64,000 nucleotides of DNA, taken from contig NZ_JAUSZJ010000002.1 in the NCBI RefSeq assembly GCF_030817475.1, positions 6,276,626 to 6,340,625 of the forward strand, in the 5' to 3' direction. The notes beneath the pieces were generated by a model. The model ran no database searches and was not told the DNA's origin. It saw nothing but the letters and a program-made list of their open reading frames with translations. Shown here piece by piece: positions 1-8,290 of this stretch. Positions within the stretch are counted from its first letter, which is position 1. Each line of letters starts with the position of its first letter. The position numbers and the translations under genes are program-made. The DNA is from Streptomyces sp. V2I9 (GTDB lineage: Bacteria; Actinomycetota; Actinomycetes; Streptomycetales; Streptomycetaceae).

Positions 1-268
1 GCAGATCGTCCTCGGTCGACCGCGCGGTCAGCATCAGCACCGGCAGCTCCCGGCACTCCGCCCGCAGCACCCGCACCACGTCCAAACCGTCGGCGCGAGG
101 CATCATCACATCGAGTACGAGCAGATCGGGTTCCCGGTGTCGGACGGCGTCGAGTGCGGCGAGGCCGTCGCCCACGATCCGTACGGTGTGTCCCTCCCGT
201 TCCAGATAGCGGCGCACCAGCTCGGCCTGCTTCTCGTCGTCCTCGGCGACCATGACGTCTGCGCACAC
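1..268 (-). CDS. Response regulator, OmpR-like, receiver domain only (cut by window edge)
   Basis: Receiver domain of a two-component response regulator, read on the minus strand and truncated at the left edge, so its DNA-binding domain is not visible. The roughly 85 readable residues hold the acidic pocket (AEDDE), the phospho-acceptor Asp in LLVLDVMMP and the conserved Thr in MLTA. Either the GTG at 268 (MCADVMVAEDDE) or the ATG at 253 could be the start. A TACGAT hexamer at 276-281 sits seven bases before the GTG, which would give a leaderless message. The gene is divergent from the STAND ATPase. Its kinase should lie left of the window. The OmpR subclass is inferred from the receiver sequence alone. 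Confidence 0.85.
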   Translation of the reverse strand, partial: MCADVMVAEDDEKQAELVRRYLEREGHTVRIVGDGLAALDAVRHREPDLLVLDVMMPRADGLDVVRVLRAECRELPVLMLTARSTEDDL

Positions 269-391
269 GCCCCCGATCGTAGAGCGGCGGGACTACAGTG
301 CGAGGCCGGGGCGGGTTCCGGAACGCGGAAGCCGGGAAGGTACCGGCGCGTTCACCTGCGCGAGGGTGGCGTACCGGTGGAAGGAGACGGG

Positions 392-2578
392 TTGAACAGC
401 CTCGGTACCGACAGCGGCGGAACGGCGTACAACACGGTGTCGGGGGACGCCGTCATCGTCGGTCCCGTCCTGATGGCGCAGCACATCGAGGGCCTGCGGC
501 TGCCGGAGCGGGCTCCCGATGTCCCGCCGAGCCAGGGCCCCCCGCCCAGCCGGGTGTTCGTCAACCGGACGAAGGAGCTCGCCGGTCTCCGGGAGGCCGC
601 CGTGGCCCTGGCCGGCGAACCGGGGCCCGGCATGCTGCTCGTGGTCGGCGTCGGCGGGGTAGGCAAGACGCAACTCGTCGCCCAGAGCGTGAGGCGGGAG
701 CTGAAGCAGCTCTTCCCGGACGGGCAGCTCTACGTCGATCTGGAGGATCTGCGGCGTGACGGCGCCGTCGATCTCGCCGCGGTCCTCGGCCGGTTCCTGC
801 GCGCTCTCGGGGTCAGCAAGGACTATGTGCCCGCCGGACTCGCCGAGTGCACGGCCCTCTTCCGCAGCGTCGCCGCCGGAAAACGGCTGCTCGTGATGGT
901 GGACAACGCGCAGCACGCCCCGGAGGCGCGGGCGCTCGTGCCGCCGGGCGGGCTGCTCGTGGTGATCGGCCGCCGGGTGCTGCCGTCGCTCCTGATGGAC
1001 GGTGCCGTGCTGATCGCCGTCGACCCGCTCGACGAGGCCGCCGGGACGGAACTGGTGCGCCGCTGGCACGCCGACGCCGACGAGGAGACGGCCGCGGACG
1101 TCGTACGGCTGTGCGCCGGGCACCCGTTGGCGCTGCGGGCCGCGGTGGAGTGGCTGGCGGCGCGGCCTCATCTGACCCTCGACGACGTGGTGCGTGATCT
1201 GACGGCCGCCGGACGGCACGGAACGGACGGCGGACACACCGGAACGGGCGGCGTCGGCGTACGGGAGGCGAGGGCGGTGGTCATGGGCGCGAACGAGGGG
1301 CTCCACGAGGGCGAGGGCGGTGTGGGCGAGGCGGTCGACACCGTGCTGGACTCGGTGGTCGCCGAGGTGTCGGAGCACACCCGGCAGCTCTACGATCTCC
1401 TCGGCGTCCTGCCCGGTACGACGGCGACCACGGATCTGCTGCGGGCCGCGGGCGCCGTCCGGGTGGACGAGGCGCTCGGCGAGCTCGTCTCGTCGCGGCT
1501 CGCGGTCCTGGTGGAGTCGCCGGACCGTCCCCGGCGCTGCCGGTTGCACGATGTGGCGCGCGCCCATGCCCGTGTGCGCGCGAGGGCGTTGACCGAGGAC
1601 GGACGGCGGCCGGTTCTGCGGCTCGTCGTGGACTTCTACCGGGACGCGGCGGCCCACGCGGACGCGCTGGTGCTCGGTGACCGCTTCCGGATCCAACCCC
1701 CGCCGGACCGTGCCCTGGCCGAACTCTCCGCGAAAGAACCGCTGTTCGTGGGCCGGTCCGCCGCGCTGGACTGGCTGGACGCCGAGCGCGTCAACCTGGA
1801 GCAGGTGATCCGCACCGCGGCGGAGCACGCGTGGTACGAGGACGTGTGGCGGCTGTGCGAGTCTCTGTGGGCGCTCTATCACAGCCGCAAACACCTCGCC
1901 GACTGCGTCGCCACGGGCCGTCTGGGCATCGAGGCGGCCCAGCACGAGGCCCGTCCCGACGTGGAGGTCCGGATGCGTAACCAGGTGGCCCGCGCCGCGT
2001 ACGAACTGGGCGACCTCGACCAGGCGGATGCCGAACTGACGGCCGCGACAGCCCTGTTGGGGCTGACAGGCGACCCGCGGCTGAGCGGTGTGGTGTGGGA
2101 GACCCGAGGTCTGATCGCTCTGGCCCGTGACCGGGCGGACGAGGCCCGCGAACTCTTCGGACGGGCGCTGGAGGCCAACCGCTCGGTGCCGGACCCGCAC
2201 GGCGTCGTCGTGCAGAGCTACAACGTGGGGCAGGCGCTGGTGGCCGGAGGGCGGTGGGACGACGCCCTCGGCGTACTGGACGCGGCGGCCGAGGTCGCCC
2301 GTACCACCGGTGACGATCCCATGCTGCCGCGGATCGAGCTCGTACGGGCCCGCGCCCTCTGCGGACGCGGCGAGCTGGACCGGGCGGTCGCGGCGGCGGT
2401 CGCGGCGGCCGACGGCGCGGCGGAGCTCAGGCAGCTGGCCAAGTTCGATCAGGCCCTCGCGCTGCTCGCCTCGCTGGCCGAGCGGGCCGAGGAAGAACCC
2501 CTGCGGGCCGCGTACGAGGAGAAGCTGCGGACGTTGCGGCAGGCGATGGGACTGAAGCCACCGGCCGCAGCGGACTGA
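392..2578 (+). CDS. NB-ARC/TPR STAND ATPase (AfsR-like without DNA-binding domain)
   Basis: Predicted 728-residue signal-transduction ATPase of the STAND class. The N-terminus carries the short YNTVSGDAVIVGPVL segment common ahead of NB-ARC domains in Streptomyces. Then come a P-loop (GVGGVGKTQLV, Lys92), a Walker B-like stretch (RLLVMVDNAQ), and helical TPR-type repeats to the end (for example ARDRADEARELFGRALEAN). I chose the TTG at 392 because AAGGAG at 381-386 precedes it by five bases and because upstream in-frame codons would overlap the divergent regulator. No effector or DNA-binding domain is fused, so the output is probably a partner protein or oligomerisation. The next gene on the same strand is a candidate partner (inference). 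Confidence 0.85.
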   Translation: MNSLGTDSGGTAYNTVSGDAVIVGPVLMAQHIEGLRLPERAPDVPPSQGPPPSRVFVNRTKELAGLREAAVALAGEPGPGMLLVVGVGGVGKTQLVAQSVRRELKQLFPDGQLYVDLEDLRRDGAVDLAAVLGRFLRALGVSKDYVPAGLAECTALFRSVAAGKRLLVMVDNAQHAPEARALVPPGGLLVVIGRRVLPSLLMDGAVLIAVDPLDEAAGTELVRRWHADADEETAADVVRLCAGHPLALRAAVEWLAARPHLTLDDVVRDLTAAGRHGTDGGHTGTGGVGVREARAVVMGANEGLHEGEGGVGEAVDTVLDSVVAEVSEHTRQLYDLLGVLPGTTATTDLLRAAGAVRVDEALGELVSSRLAVLVESPDRPRRCRLHDVARAHARVRARALTEDGRRPVLRLVVDFYRDAAAHADALVLGDRFRIQPPPDRALAELSAKEPLFVGRSAALDWLDAERVNLEQVIRTAAEHAWYEDVWRLCESLWALYHSRKHLADCVATGRLGIEAAQHEARPDVEVRMRNQVARAAYELGDLDQADAELTAATALLGLTGDPRLSGVVWETRGLIALARDRADEARELFGRALEANRSVPDPHGVVVQSYNVGQALVAGGRWDDALGVLDAAAEVARTTGDDPMLPRIELVRARALCGRGELDRAVAAAVAAADGAAELRQLAKFDQALALLASLAERAEEEPLRAAYEEKLRTLRQAMGLKPPAAAD

Positions 2579-2579
2579 G

Positions 2580-2745
2580 CCCGGCGCCTGCCCCGCACCC
2601 TCCCGTTCCTTCCGGCCCTTTACCCGGCTGCCCGGTCCCTCCTGGCATTCCCTGCTTCCCCGGCCCCTCGCGACCGCTTCCGCCCCCGGACCCTGCTCGA
2701 CCGCCCCCGCCCCCTTCCGATCCCCGTTCCGTTCCTTCCTCTTCC
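2580..2745. other. Polypyrimidine-rich tract (plus strand C/T)
   Basis: The 174-bp gap between the STAND and GT-B-like genes is almost purely pyrimidine on the plus strand, with runs such as GTTCCTTCCTCTTCCCGG and few purines. I see no stem-loop terminator or clear promoter. It separates two co-oriented genes and forms the leader of the second one. Confidence 0.6.
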
Positions 2746-2752
2746 CGGAGCC

Positions 2753-4495
2753 ATGTTGTCCTCGGTGTCATCACTGCTGAGCCGCCCCTCCAGCTGGTTC
2801 CGCCGGGCCGGCCGGCCGGGCCCGTCCCGCTGGAACACCTGGGACCCGCCGAGGGCCGAGGTGCTCGGAGTGGCCCGGACGCTCACCTCCGCCACGCGGG
2901 TGGTGGACGTGATGCATCTGCTCCGGAGCGAGGACGGGATCGAGAAGTACTACACGGTCAATCCGGGATCGGCGTTCGCGGACGGACTCGACTCCTATCT
3001 GGCCGGGCTCGGCATCCACGTGCTGAGCTGGGAGGAGGCGACCCGGCGCTCCTTCGACCTGGCCGTGAGCTGTTCGGTGCATCCGACGATGCGCCGCCTC
3101 GACGCCCCGCTGATGGTGCTGCCGCACGGAGCCGGGTACAACCGTCTCGTCACCGAGTCGACCGGTGACGCCGTCGCCCCCGCCGGGCTGTCGCGCCGGG
3201 AGCTGATGTGGCGGGGAAAGGTCGTGCCGAAGGCGATCGGCGTCTCCCACCAGGGGCAGATCGACCGGCTGGCCGAGACCTGCCCCGAGGCGGCGCCGTA
3301 CGCGGTGCCCGTCGGTGACTGGTGCTTCCAGCGCATCACCGCGAGCATGTCCCACCGGGACCGGTACCGTTCGCGGCTCGGCGCGGTCGACGGGCGGCGG
3401 CTGGTCGTCATCCACTCCACCTGGAGCGAGCACTCGCTGCTCGGGCGCCACCCGGAGCTGCCGCTGCGGCTGGTCACCTCGCTCCCGGCCGACGAGTTCG
3501 CCGTCGCGGCCGTCTTCCACCCCAATGTGTGGGCCCGGCACACCCGCGCCGGAGTGCTGGAGCGGCTCGGTGCGGCGATGGACGCCGGGCTCATGATCAT
3601 CCCGCCGCAGGAGGGCTGGCGGGCCGCGGTGGTGGCCAGCGACTGGGTGGTCGGCGACCACGGCAGTACGTCGTTCTACTCGGCCGCCGCGGACCGTGTC
3701 ACGCTGCTCGCGGCCACCGGCCTGGACGAGCTCGACCCCCTCTCGCCCGCCGCCGCGTTCGGCCGGGGCGCACCACGGCTGGACCCCGAGGGCGACGTCC
3801 ACGCCCAACTGCTGGACGCGGCGGGCCGCCACGACCCGGCGGCGCTGCGGCCCGTGGTCGACGGACAGCTCGCGTCGGTCGACACCTCGGGCGAGGTGAC
3901 GCGGGCGCGGATGTACGCCTTCCTCGCCGGGCGCGGGGTCCGGGTGCCCGGCGAGGCGCCGCGTCCCGTTCCCGTACCGCCGCCCGAACCGGTCCGGAGG
4001 CCGTCGGTCACCGCGTACGACGTGACGGGCGCCCATGACGCGTGGGGCGGCGTCGAGCTTCAGCGGCGGCCCCTGGTCGCGGGGCACCACACACGGGCCC
4101 TCGGCTTCTACGCCGTCACCACCGAGGAGACCCACCCGCACTGGCCGCACGCCGCGGAGGTGCTGGCCCGTACGGTCGCGGACGCGGAGGTGGCCGCCCT
4201 CGACTGGATCGCGAACGCGGCGCTGCGGTACGAGAACCTCAACGTCCTGGTCGCCCGGCTGGACGAGACCCGCTGCCTCGTCCGGCTGCGCGGCGGACGG
4301 CAGGTGGAGGCCCGCACCGAACGTGCCTGGGGCGCTCGCCGGCCCCCGCTCGACCCGGTGCTCCTGGGCTCTGCGGTCAATCTGTGGCTGACCGATCCGG
4401 AGCGGTCGAAGGATCTGACGGACGGACTGACGCTCCGTACCGGCGAGTGGAGCGTCCGGGTCGCCTTCACCCCGCCGTCCGCGTCCAGCACATGA
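2753..4495 (+). CDS. Conserved protein with GT-B-like (CDP-glycerol phosphotransferase-like) N-terminal half
   Basis: 580-residue cytoplasmic protein with no signal peptide. The first 370 residues recall GT-B glycosyl/glycerophosphotransferases: VLPHGAGYNRL near 125, VFHPNVWARH near 255 and GDHGSTSFY near 305, the last resembling the nucleotide-binding loop of CDP-glycerol glycerophosphotransferases. The C-terminal 170 residues (from about 410) form a separate unrecognised domain. GGAG at 2747-2750 is only two bases from the ATG but five from the TTG at 2756, so translation may begin at 2756. It follows the STAND ATPase by 174 bp on the same strand. I cannot assign a substrate. Similar Streptomyces proteins have, to my recollection, been annotated inconsistently. 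Confidence 0.75.
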   Translation: MLSSVSSLLSRPSSWFRRAGRPGPSRWNTWDPPRAEVLGVARTLTSATRVVDVMHLLRSEDGIEKYYTVNPGSAFADGLDSYLAGLGIHVLSWEEATRRSFDLAVSCSVHPTMRRLDAPLMVLPHGAGYNRLVTESTGDAVAPAGLSRRELMWRGKVVPKAIGVSHQGQIDRLAETCPEAAPYAVPVGDWCFQRITASMSHRDRYRSRLGAVDGRRLVVIHSTWSEHSLLGRHPELPLRLVTSLPADEFAVAAVFHPNVWARHTRAGVLERLGAAMDAGLMIIPPQEGWRAAVVASDWVVGDHGSTSFYSAAADRVTLLAATGLDELDPLSPAAAFGRGAPRLDPEGDVHAQLLDAAGRHDPAALRPVVDGQLASVDTSGEVTRARMYAFLAGRGVRVPGEAPRPVPVPPPEPVRRPSVTAYDVTGAHDAWGGVELQRRPLVAGHHTRALGFYAVTTEETHPHWPHAAEVLARTVADAEVAALDWIANAALRYENLNVLVARLDETRCLVRLRGGRQVEARTERAWGARRPPLDPVLLGSAVNLWLTDPERSKDLTDGLTLRTGEWSVRVAFTPPSASST

Positions 4496-4574
4496 GCGTG
4501 TACGGGACGCCGTACGGATGCGGGGGTGCCGGACCGCACCCACCGGAGACCGCCCCCGATGCCGATGCTGTGGT

Positions 4575-4660
4575 CGAATCCGCGCAGATGTCGTACGGAT
4601 GGGATCAGAAGGTGGTGCCGAATCGCTCGACAGGGGAGGGGAAATGAGCGCGAATCGCTC
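4575..4660 (+). repeat. Direct repeats CGAATCGCTC upstream of the P450 pair
   Basis: CGAATCGCTC occurs at 4619-4628 and again at 4651-4660, with a shorter CGAATC match at 4575-4580. Start-to-start spacings are 44 and 32 bp, close to whole helical turns. The last copy is also the right arm of an inverted repeat, GAGCG-CGAAT-CGCTC (4646-4660). A TATAGT hexamer follows at 4681-4686. The arrangement suggests a regulator site for the downstream P450 operon. This is inference. Confidence 0.45.
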
Positions 4661-4680
4661 CCGCGTTCACTCGATCTCCT

Positions 4681-4686
4681 TATAGT
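4681..4686 (+). promoter_or_regulatory. Candidate -10 hexamer TATAGT for the P450/ATP-grasp operon
   Basis: TATAGT lies about 60 bp before the ATG at 4746. No convincing -35 hexamer is present 16-18 bp upstream, where the CGAATCGCTC repeats end, so the promoter may need an activator. Confidence 0.35.
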
Positions 4687-4745
4687 GGTGCCGCGTTGAT
4701 CGTCGGGTCCCAACGCGCGAAGCCGCTGCCACTGGAGTCCGTACG

Positions 4746-6038
4746 ATGACGAACCCTTCGTCCCCCACGTCCTCGACCGCGCCCGGCGCTGGGTGTCCCG
4801 TCGGTGGTACGGGGGCGGTCGTGCTGGGCGGCCCCGGCTTCACCACCGAACCGCAGGCGCTCTACCGGCAGATGCGGCGCGAGCACGGGCCCGTGGTCCC
4901 GGTCGAGCTGCACGGCGGCGTGCCCGCCTGGCTGGTGATCGGCTACCGGGAACTCCACCAGGTGACCAGCGACGGGGAGTTGTTCCCCCGTGACGTCTCC
5001 CTGTGGAACCAGTGGGAGAACATCCCCGCCGACTGGCCGCTCCTGCCCATGGTGGGCACGCCCATGCCGTCCATCTACTTCACCGCGGGGGCCGAGCACC
5101 GCCGTCACGCCGACATGGTCGTCCCCGCGCTCGAAGCGGTGGACCCCTTCGAAATCCGGCAGCACTGCGAGCAGTTGGCCGACCGGCTCATCGACGCCGT
5201 GTGCACGCGGGGAACCGCCGACCTCGTCGCCGAGTACGCGGAGCCGCTGCCCGTCCTCGTGCTCGCCCGGCTCGTCGGCTTCCCCGACGAGGAGGGCGCC
5301 GACATCGCCCGCGTGCTGAAGGATCTCGCCGACGGCGGGCCCGGCGCGCAGCAGGCGCACCAGCGCTTCGGCGAGCACATGCACCGGCTCGTCGCCGCCA
5401 AGCGGGAGCGGCCCGGCGACGACGTGACCTCCCGGATGCTCGCCCACCCCGAACCGTTCACCGACGAGGAGTACGCGCTCGACCTGATGGCCATCACGGC
5501 GGCCGGCCATCTGACCACCGCCGACTGGATCGGCAACTCCACCCGGCTGATGCTCACCGAGGACCAGTTCGCGGACGCGCTCACCGGCGGCCGGCACAGC
5601 GTCGGCGAGGCCATGAACGAGGTGCTGTGGGAGGAGGGGCCCACCCAGATCCTGGCCGGACGCTGGGCGGCGCGCGACGCGCGGCTCGGCGGGCGGAACA
5701 TCGCGCGCGGCGACATGCTGCTCCTCGGACTCGGCGCCGCCAACGCGGACCCGCACATCCGGCAGCAGGTCTCCCCGTACGTCGACCGCTCCGGGCGGGG
5801 CGGCAACAGCGCGCACCTGGCGTTCAGCCACGGCGAGTACCGCTGCCCCTTCCCGGCCAGGGAGATCGCCGAGACCATCGCCCGTACCGGCATCGAGGTG
5901 CTGATGGACCGGCTGCCCGACCTCGAACTGTCCGTTCCCGCGACCGAACTGGTCCGCCGCCCCTCCGCCTTCCTGCGCGGCACGATCGCGCTGCCCGTCC
6001 GCTTCACACCCGTACGTACGACAGGAGACGCGTTGTGA
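4746..6038 (+). CDS. Cytochrome P450, CYP157-like, K-helix Arg replaced by Trp
   Basis: 430-residue P450-fold protein. The haem-ligand Cys is present (FSHGEYRC, Cys367). The K-helix ExxR motif reads E292-V-L-W295, so the Arg normally invariant is Trp. The I-helix has AAGHLTT near 252. The N-terminal half (HGGVPAWLVIGYREL, WENIPADWPLLPM) closely matches the CYP157 type that accompanies Streptomyces conservons, a family known for lacking ExxR. GGAG at 4734-4737 supports the ATG. Its stop overlaps the GTG of the next P450, as in the CYP157-CYP154 pairs of S. coelicolor conservons, yet no cvnABCD genes are adjacent. Catalytic competence is uncertain. Confidence 0.9.
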   Translation: MTNPSSPTSSTAPGAGCPVGGTGAVVLGGPGFTTEPQALYRQMRREHGPVVPVELHGGVPAWLVIGYRELHQVTSDGELFPRDVSLWNQWENIPADWPLLPMVGTPMPSIYFTAGAEHRRHADMVVPALEAVDPFEIRQHCEQLADRLIDAVCTRGTADLVAEYAEPLPVLVLARLVGFPDEEGADIARVLKDLADGGPGAQQAHQRFGEHMHRLVAAKRERPGDDVTSRMLAHPEPFTDEEYALDLMAITAAGHLTTADWIGNSTRLMLTEDQFADALTGGRHSVGEAMNEVLWEEGPTQILAGRWAARDARLGGRNIARGDMLLLGLGAANADPHIRQQVSPYVDRSGRGGNSAHLAFSHGEYRCPFPAREIAETIARTGIEVLMDRLPDLELSVPATELVRRPSAFLRGTIALPVRFTPVRTTGDAL

Positions 6039-7288
6039 ACTGCCCGCACACTGCCGCCGCACCGGCCGACCGGGGTACCGGGGCGATCGTCATCGACCCC
6101 ATGGTCCAGGACCTCGACGGGGAGACCGCGCGGCTGCGCGACGCGGGCGTCCTCGCCCGGATCGACCTGCTCGGCGTCCCGGCGTGGACGGTCACCCGGC
6201 ACGCGGAGGCCCGTCAACTCCTCGTCGACCAGCGCCTGGTGAAGGACATCGAGGCCTGGGAGGCGTGGCGCGTCGGAGTGGTGACACGTGCATGGCCGCT
6301 CATCGGCATGATCGACGCCGGCCGCTCCATGTTCACCGTCGACGGGGCCGAACACCGGAGGCTGCGCACCAAGACCTCGCAGGCGCTCACCCCGCGCCGG
6401 CTCGAGGCGATCCGCCCCGCCATCGAGGACTTCACCGGGGAACTGCTGGACGATCTGGAGGCCGGCCGGGACGAGAACGGGGTCGTCGACCTGAAGGCGG
6501 TCTTCGCCCAGCCGCTCCCGATGAAGGTCGTCGGCATGCTGATGGGCGTCGACGAGTCCCAGCACGCCATGCTGACCCGGAAGTACAAGGCGTTCTTCTC
6601 CATGCTCACCCCGCAGGACGAACGGCTCGCCCTGCTCGCCGAACTGGACGTCTTCTACACCGATCTCGTACGGGAGAAGACGGCCCGGCCCACGGACGAC
6701 CTCACCAGCGCGCTGATCCTGGCCGAGGAGGGCGGCGAGCCGCTGACCGAGGAGGAGGTGGTGGGCAACCTCAAGGCGATGGTCGCCGCCGGGCACGAGA
6801 CCACCATCGGGCTCGTCCTCAACGCCGTGCGCGCCCTCCTCTCCCACCCCGCCCAGCTGCGCAAGGTGCTCGACGGGGAGGCCGGCTGGGACGCGGTGAT
6901 CGAGGAGACGCTGCGCTGGGACACCCCCACCACCCATCTGCTGATGCGGTTCGCCACCGAGGACATCGCCGTGGGCGACGACGTGATCCGCAAGGGGGAG
7001 GGCCTCGTCGTCTCCTACCGCTCCATCGGACGCGACATCCAGCAGCATGGCCCCGACGCCGACGCCTTCGACATCACCCGGCCCACCCGCAACCGGCACA
7101 TGACCTTCGGCCACGGCCCGCACATCTGCCCCGGCGCGGCCCTGTCGCGCATCGAGGCGGGGATCGCGCTGCCCGCCCTGTTCGGGCGCTTCCCCGGTTT
7201 GCGCCTCGCCGTCCCGGACGAGGAGATCACCAGACTCCCGGTGATGACGCAGAACGACATGGCCGCCTTCCCCGTCCTCCTGGACTGA
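6035..7288 (+). CDS. Cytochrome P450, CYP154-like, canonical motifs
   Basis: 417-residue soluble class I bacterial P450. It has the I-helix oxygen-activation motif AGHETT (252-257), the K-helix ExxR (E291-T-L-R294) and the haem loop FGHGPHIC with Cys365. The opening DPMVQDLDGETARLRDAG followed by LGVPAWTVT is typical of CYP154. The start is the GTG at 6035, which overlaps the stop of the preceding gene (GTGA) and implies translational coupling. Longer upstream reading in this frame is only a GC artefact inside the first P450. Together with its neighbours it probably forms an oxidation module. Substrate and redox partners are not visible, and no ferredoxin gene is nearby. Confidence 0.92.
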   Translation: MNCPHTAAAPADRGTGAIVIDPMVQDLDGETARLRDAGVLARIDLLGVPAWTVTRHAEARQLLVDQRLVKDIEAWEAWRVGVVTRAWPLIGMIDAGRSMFTVDGAEHRRLRTKTSQALTPRRLEAIRPAIEDFTGELLDDLEAGRDENGVVDLKAVFAQPLPMKVVGMLMGVDESQHAMLTRKYKAFFSMLTPQDERLALLAELDVFYTDLVREKTARPTDDLTSALILAEEGGEPLTEEEVVGNLKAMVAAGHETTIGLVLNAVRALLSHPAQLRKVLDGEAGWDAVIEETLRWDTPTTHLLMRFATEDIAVGDDVIRKGEGLVVSYRSIGRDIQQHGPDADAFDITRPTRNRHMTFGHGPHICPGAALSRIEAGIALPALFGRFPGLRLAVPDEEITRLPVMTQNDMAAFPVLLD

Positions 7289-7319
7289 CGGCGGACCGGC
7301 GGACCGGGGAGGAGAGCGC

Positions 7320-8159
7320 ATGTCATCAGGGCCGGGCTTCCTGGCGCTCGCGCCGCATCGCTCCGGCACGGCCTCCCTCCTGTCCGAAGCGGCGCGGCGG
7401 CGCGGTATGGAGGTGGCCGTGCTGCCCGTGGAGGGAGTGCCCGAGCGGTACCGGGCGCGGCGGGACGGGCACTACTACGGCGGCCCGCGTTTCGCCGCCC
7501 GCGTCGCCGGACCGCTCGGGACGGCCCTCCTCGAACCGCACGACGGATGGCTGGACGCCCTGCCCGCCGCCTTCACCGGCCGTTCCATCCGCCGGGTCCC
7601 GCTCTCCGAGGCCCGGCGCGGCACCGGGCCGGTCTTCGTCAAACCCCCCACCGACAAGAGCTTCCCCGCCGCCGTCCACCCGGACGGATCCACCCTTCCG
7701 CCGCCCCCACCCGGCTCCGGCGACCCGCTCGTCCAGATCAGCGAGGTCGTCGAGTGGGAGGAGGAGTTCCGGGTCTTCCTGCTCGACGGCGAGATCCGCA
7801 CCGGCTCCCGGTACGCCCGGTACGGGCGGCTCGACACGGCGCCGCTCGCGGGCAGCCCCCGGGAGGCCGCGGTACGCGCCTTCGTGCACCGGCTCACCGA
7901 GGAGTGCGGCCACACCCTGCCCGGCGCCGTCGTCGTGGACGTCGGGCGCATGCGGGCGCCCGGCAGGGCCGCCGACTGGGCCGTCGTCGAGGCGAACATG
8001 GCCTGGTTCAGCACGGTGTACGCCGCCGACCCCGACCGCGCCCTGGACGTGGTGCTCCGCTCGGCCGGCCCCCGAGGGCTGGTCCGCGAGCGGGACCGGC
8101 CGTTCCTCAGGACCCGCCCCACCGAGCCCGCCGCGCGTGAGGCGTATCACTCTGCGTGA
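7320..8159 (+). CDS. ATP-grasp domain protein (DUF4343-like)
   Basis: 279-residue predicted ATP-grasp enzyme that would form an amide, ester or similar bond through an acyl-phosphate. Recognisable parts are a substrate-side N-terminal region, the first nucleotide-binding strand (GPVFVKPPTDK), QISEVVEWEEEFRVFLLDGE in the middle, and the metal-site end AVVEANMAWFS. GGGAGGAG just upstream of the ATG is a strong Shine-Dalgarno. It lies 31 bp after the CYP154-like gene, so the three genes probably form one operon. The family is common in Streptomyces without a defined substrate. Its pairing with a CYP157/CYP154 couple points to modification of a small acid or peptide (inference). Confidence 0.75.
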   Translation: MSSGPGFLALAPHRSGTASLLSEAARRRGMEVAVLPVEGVPERYRARRDGHYYGGPRFAARVAGPLGTALLEPHDGWLDALPAAFTGRSIRRVPLSEARRGTGPVFVKPPTDKSFPAAVHPDGSTLPPPPPGSGDPLVQISEVVEWEEEFRVFLLDGEIRTGSRYARYGRLDTAPLAGSPREAAVRAFVHRLTEECGHTLPGAVVVDVGRMRAPGRAADWAVVEANMAWFSTVYAADPDRALDVVLRSAGPRGLVRERDRPFLRTRPTEPAAREAYHSA

Positions 8160-8290
8160 AATTCTCGGCATGGTTTCCGCCATATCGGGGAGGGGTCCAG
8201 GTCGCTGGTGCGGCCGTACCCCGGCCCGCCGCGCAGCATGCCCCCGCCGAACCGGAGGGGGCATTTCAGGCACGGAAGGCGAAAAACGAT

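Noticed and set aside
137..391. Upstream extension of the STAND ATPase reading frame
   Set aside because: It runs through the divergent response-regulator gene. A strong AAGGAG at 381-386 supports the TTG at 392.
5003..6034. N-terminal extension of the CYP154-like P450
   Set aside because: It lies inside the first P450 in another frame and is Arg/Ala-rich; the GTG at 6035 gives a normal P450 N-terminus and a coupled overlap.
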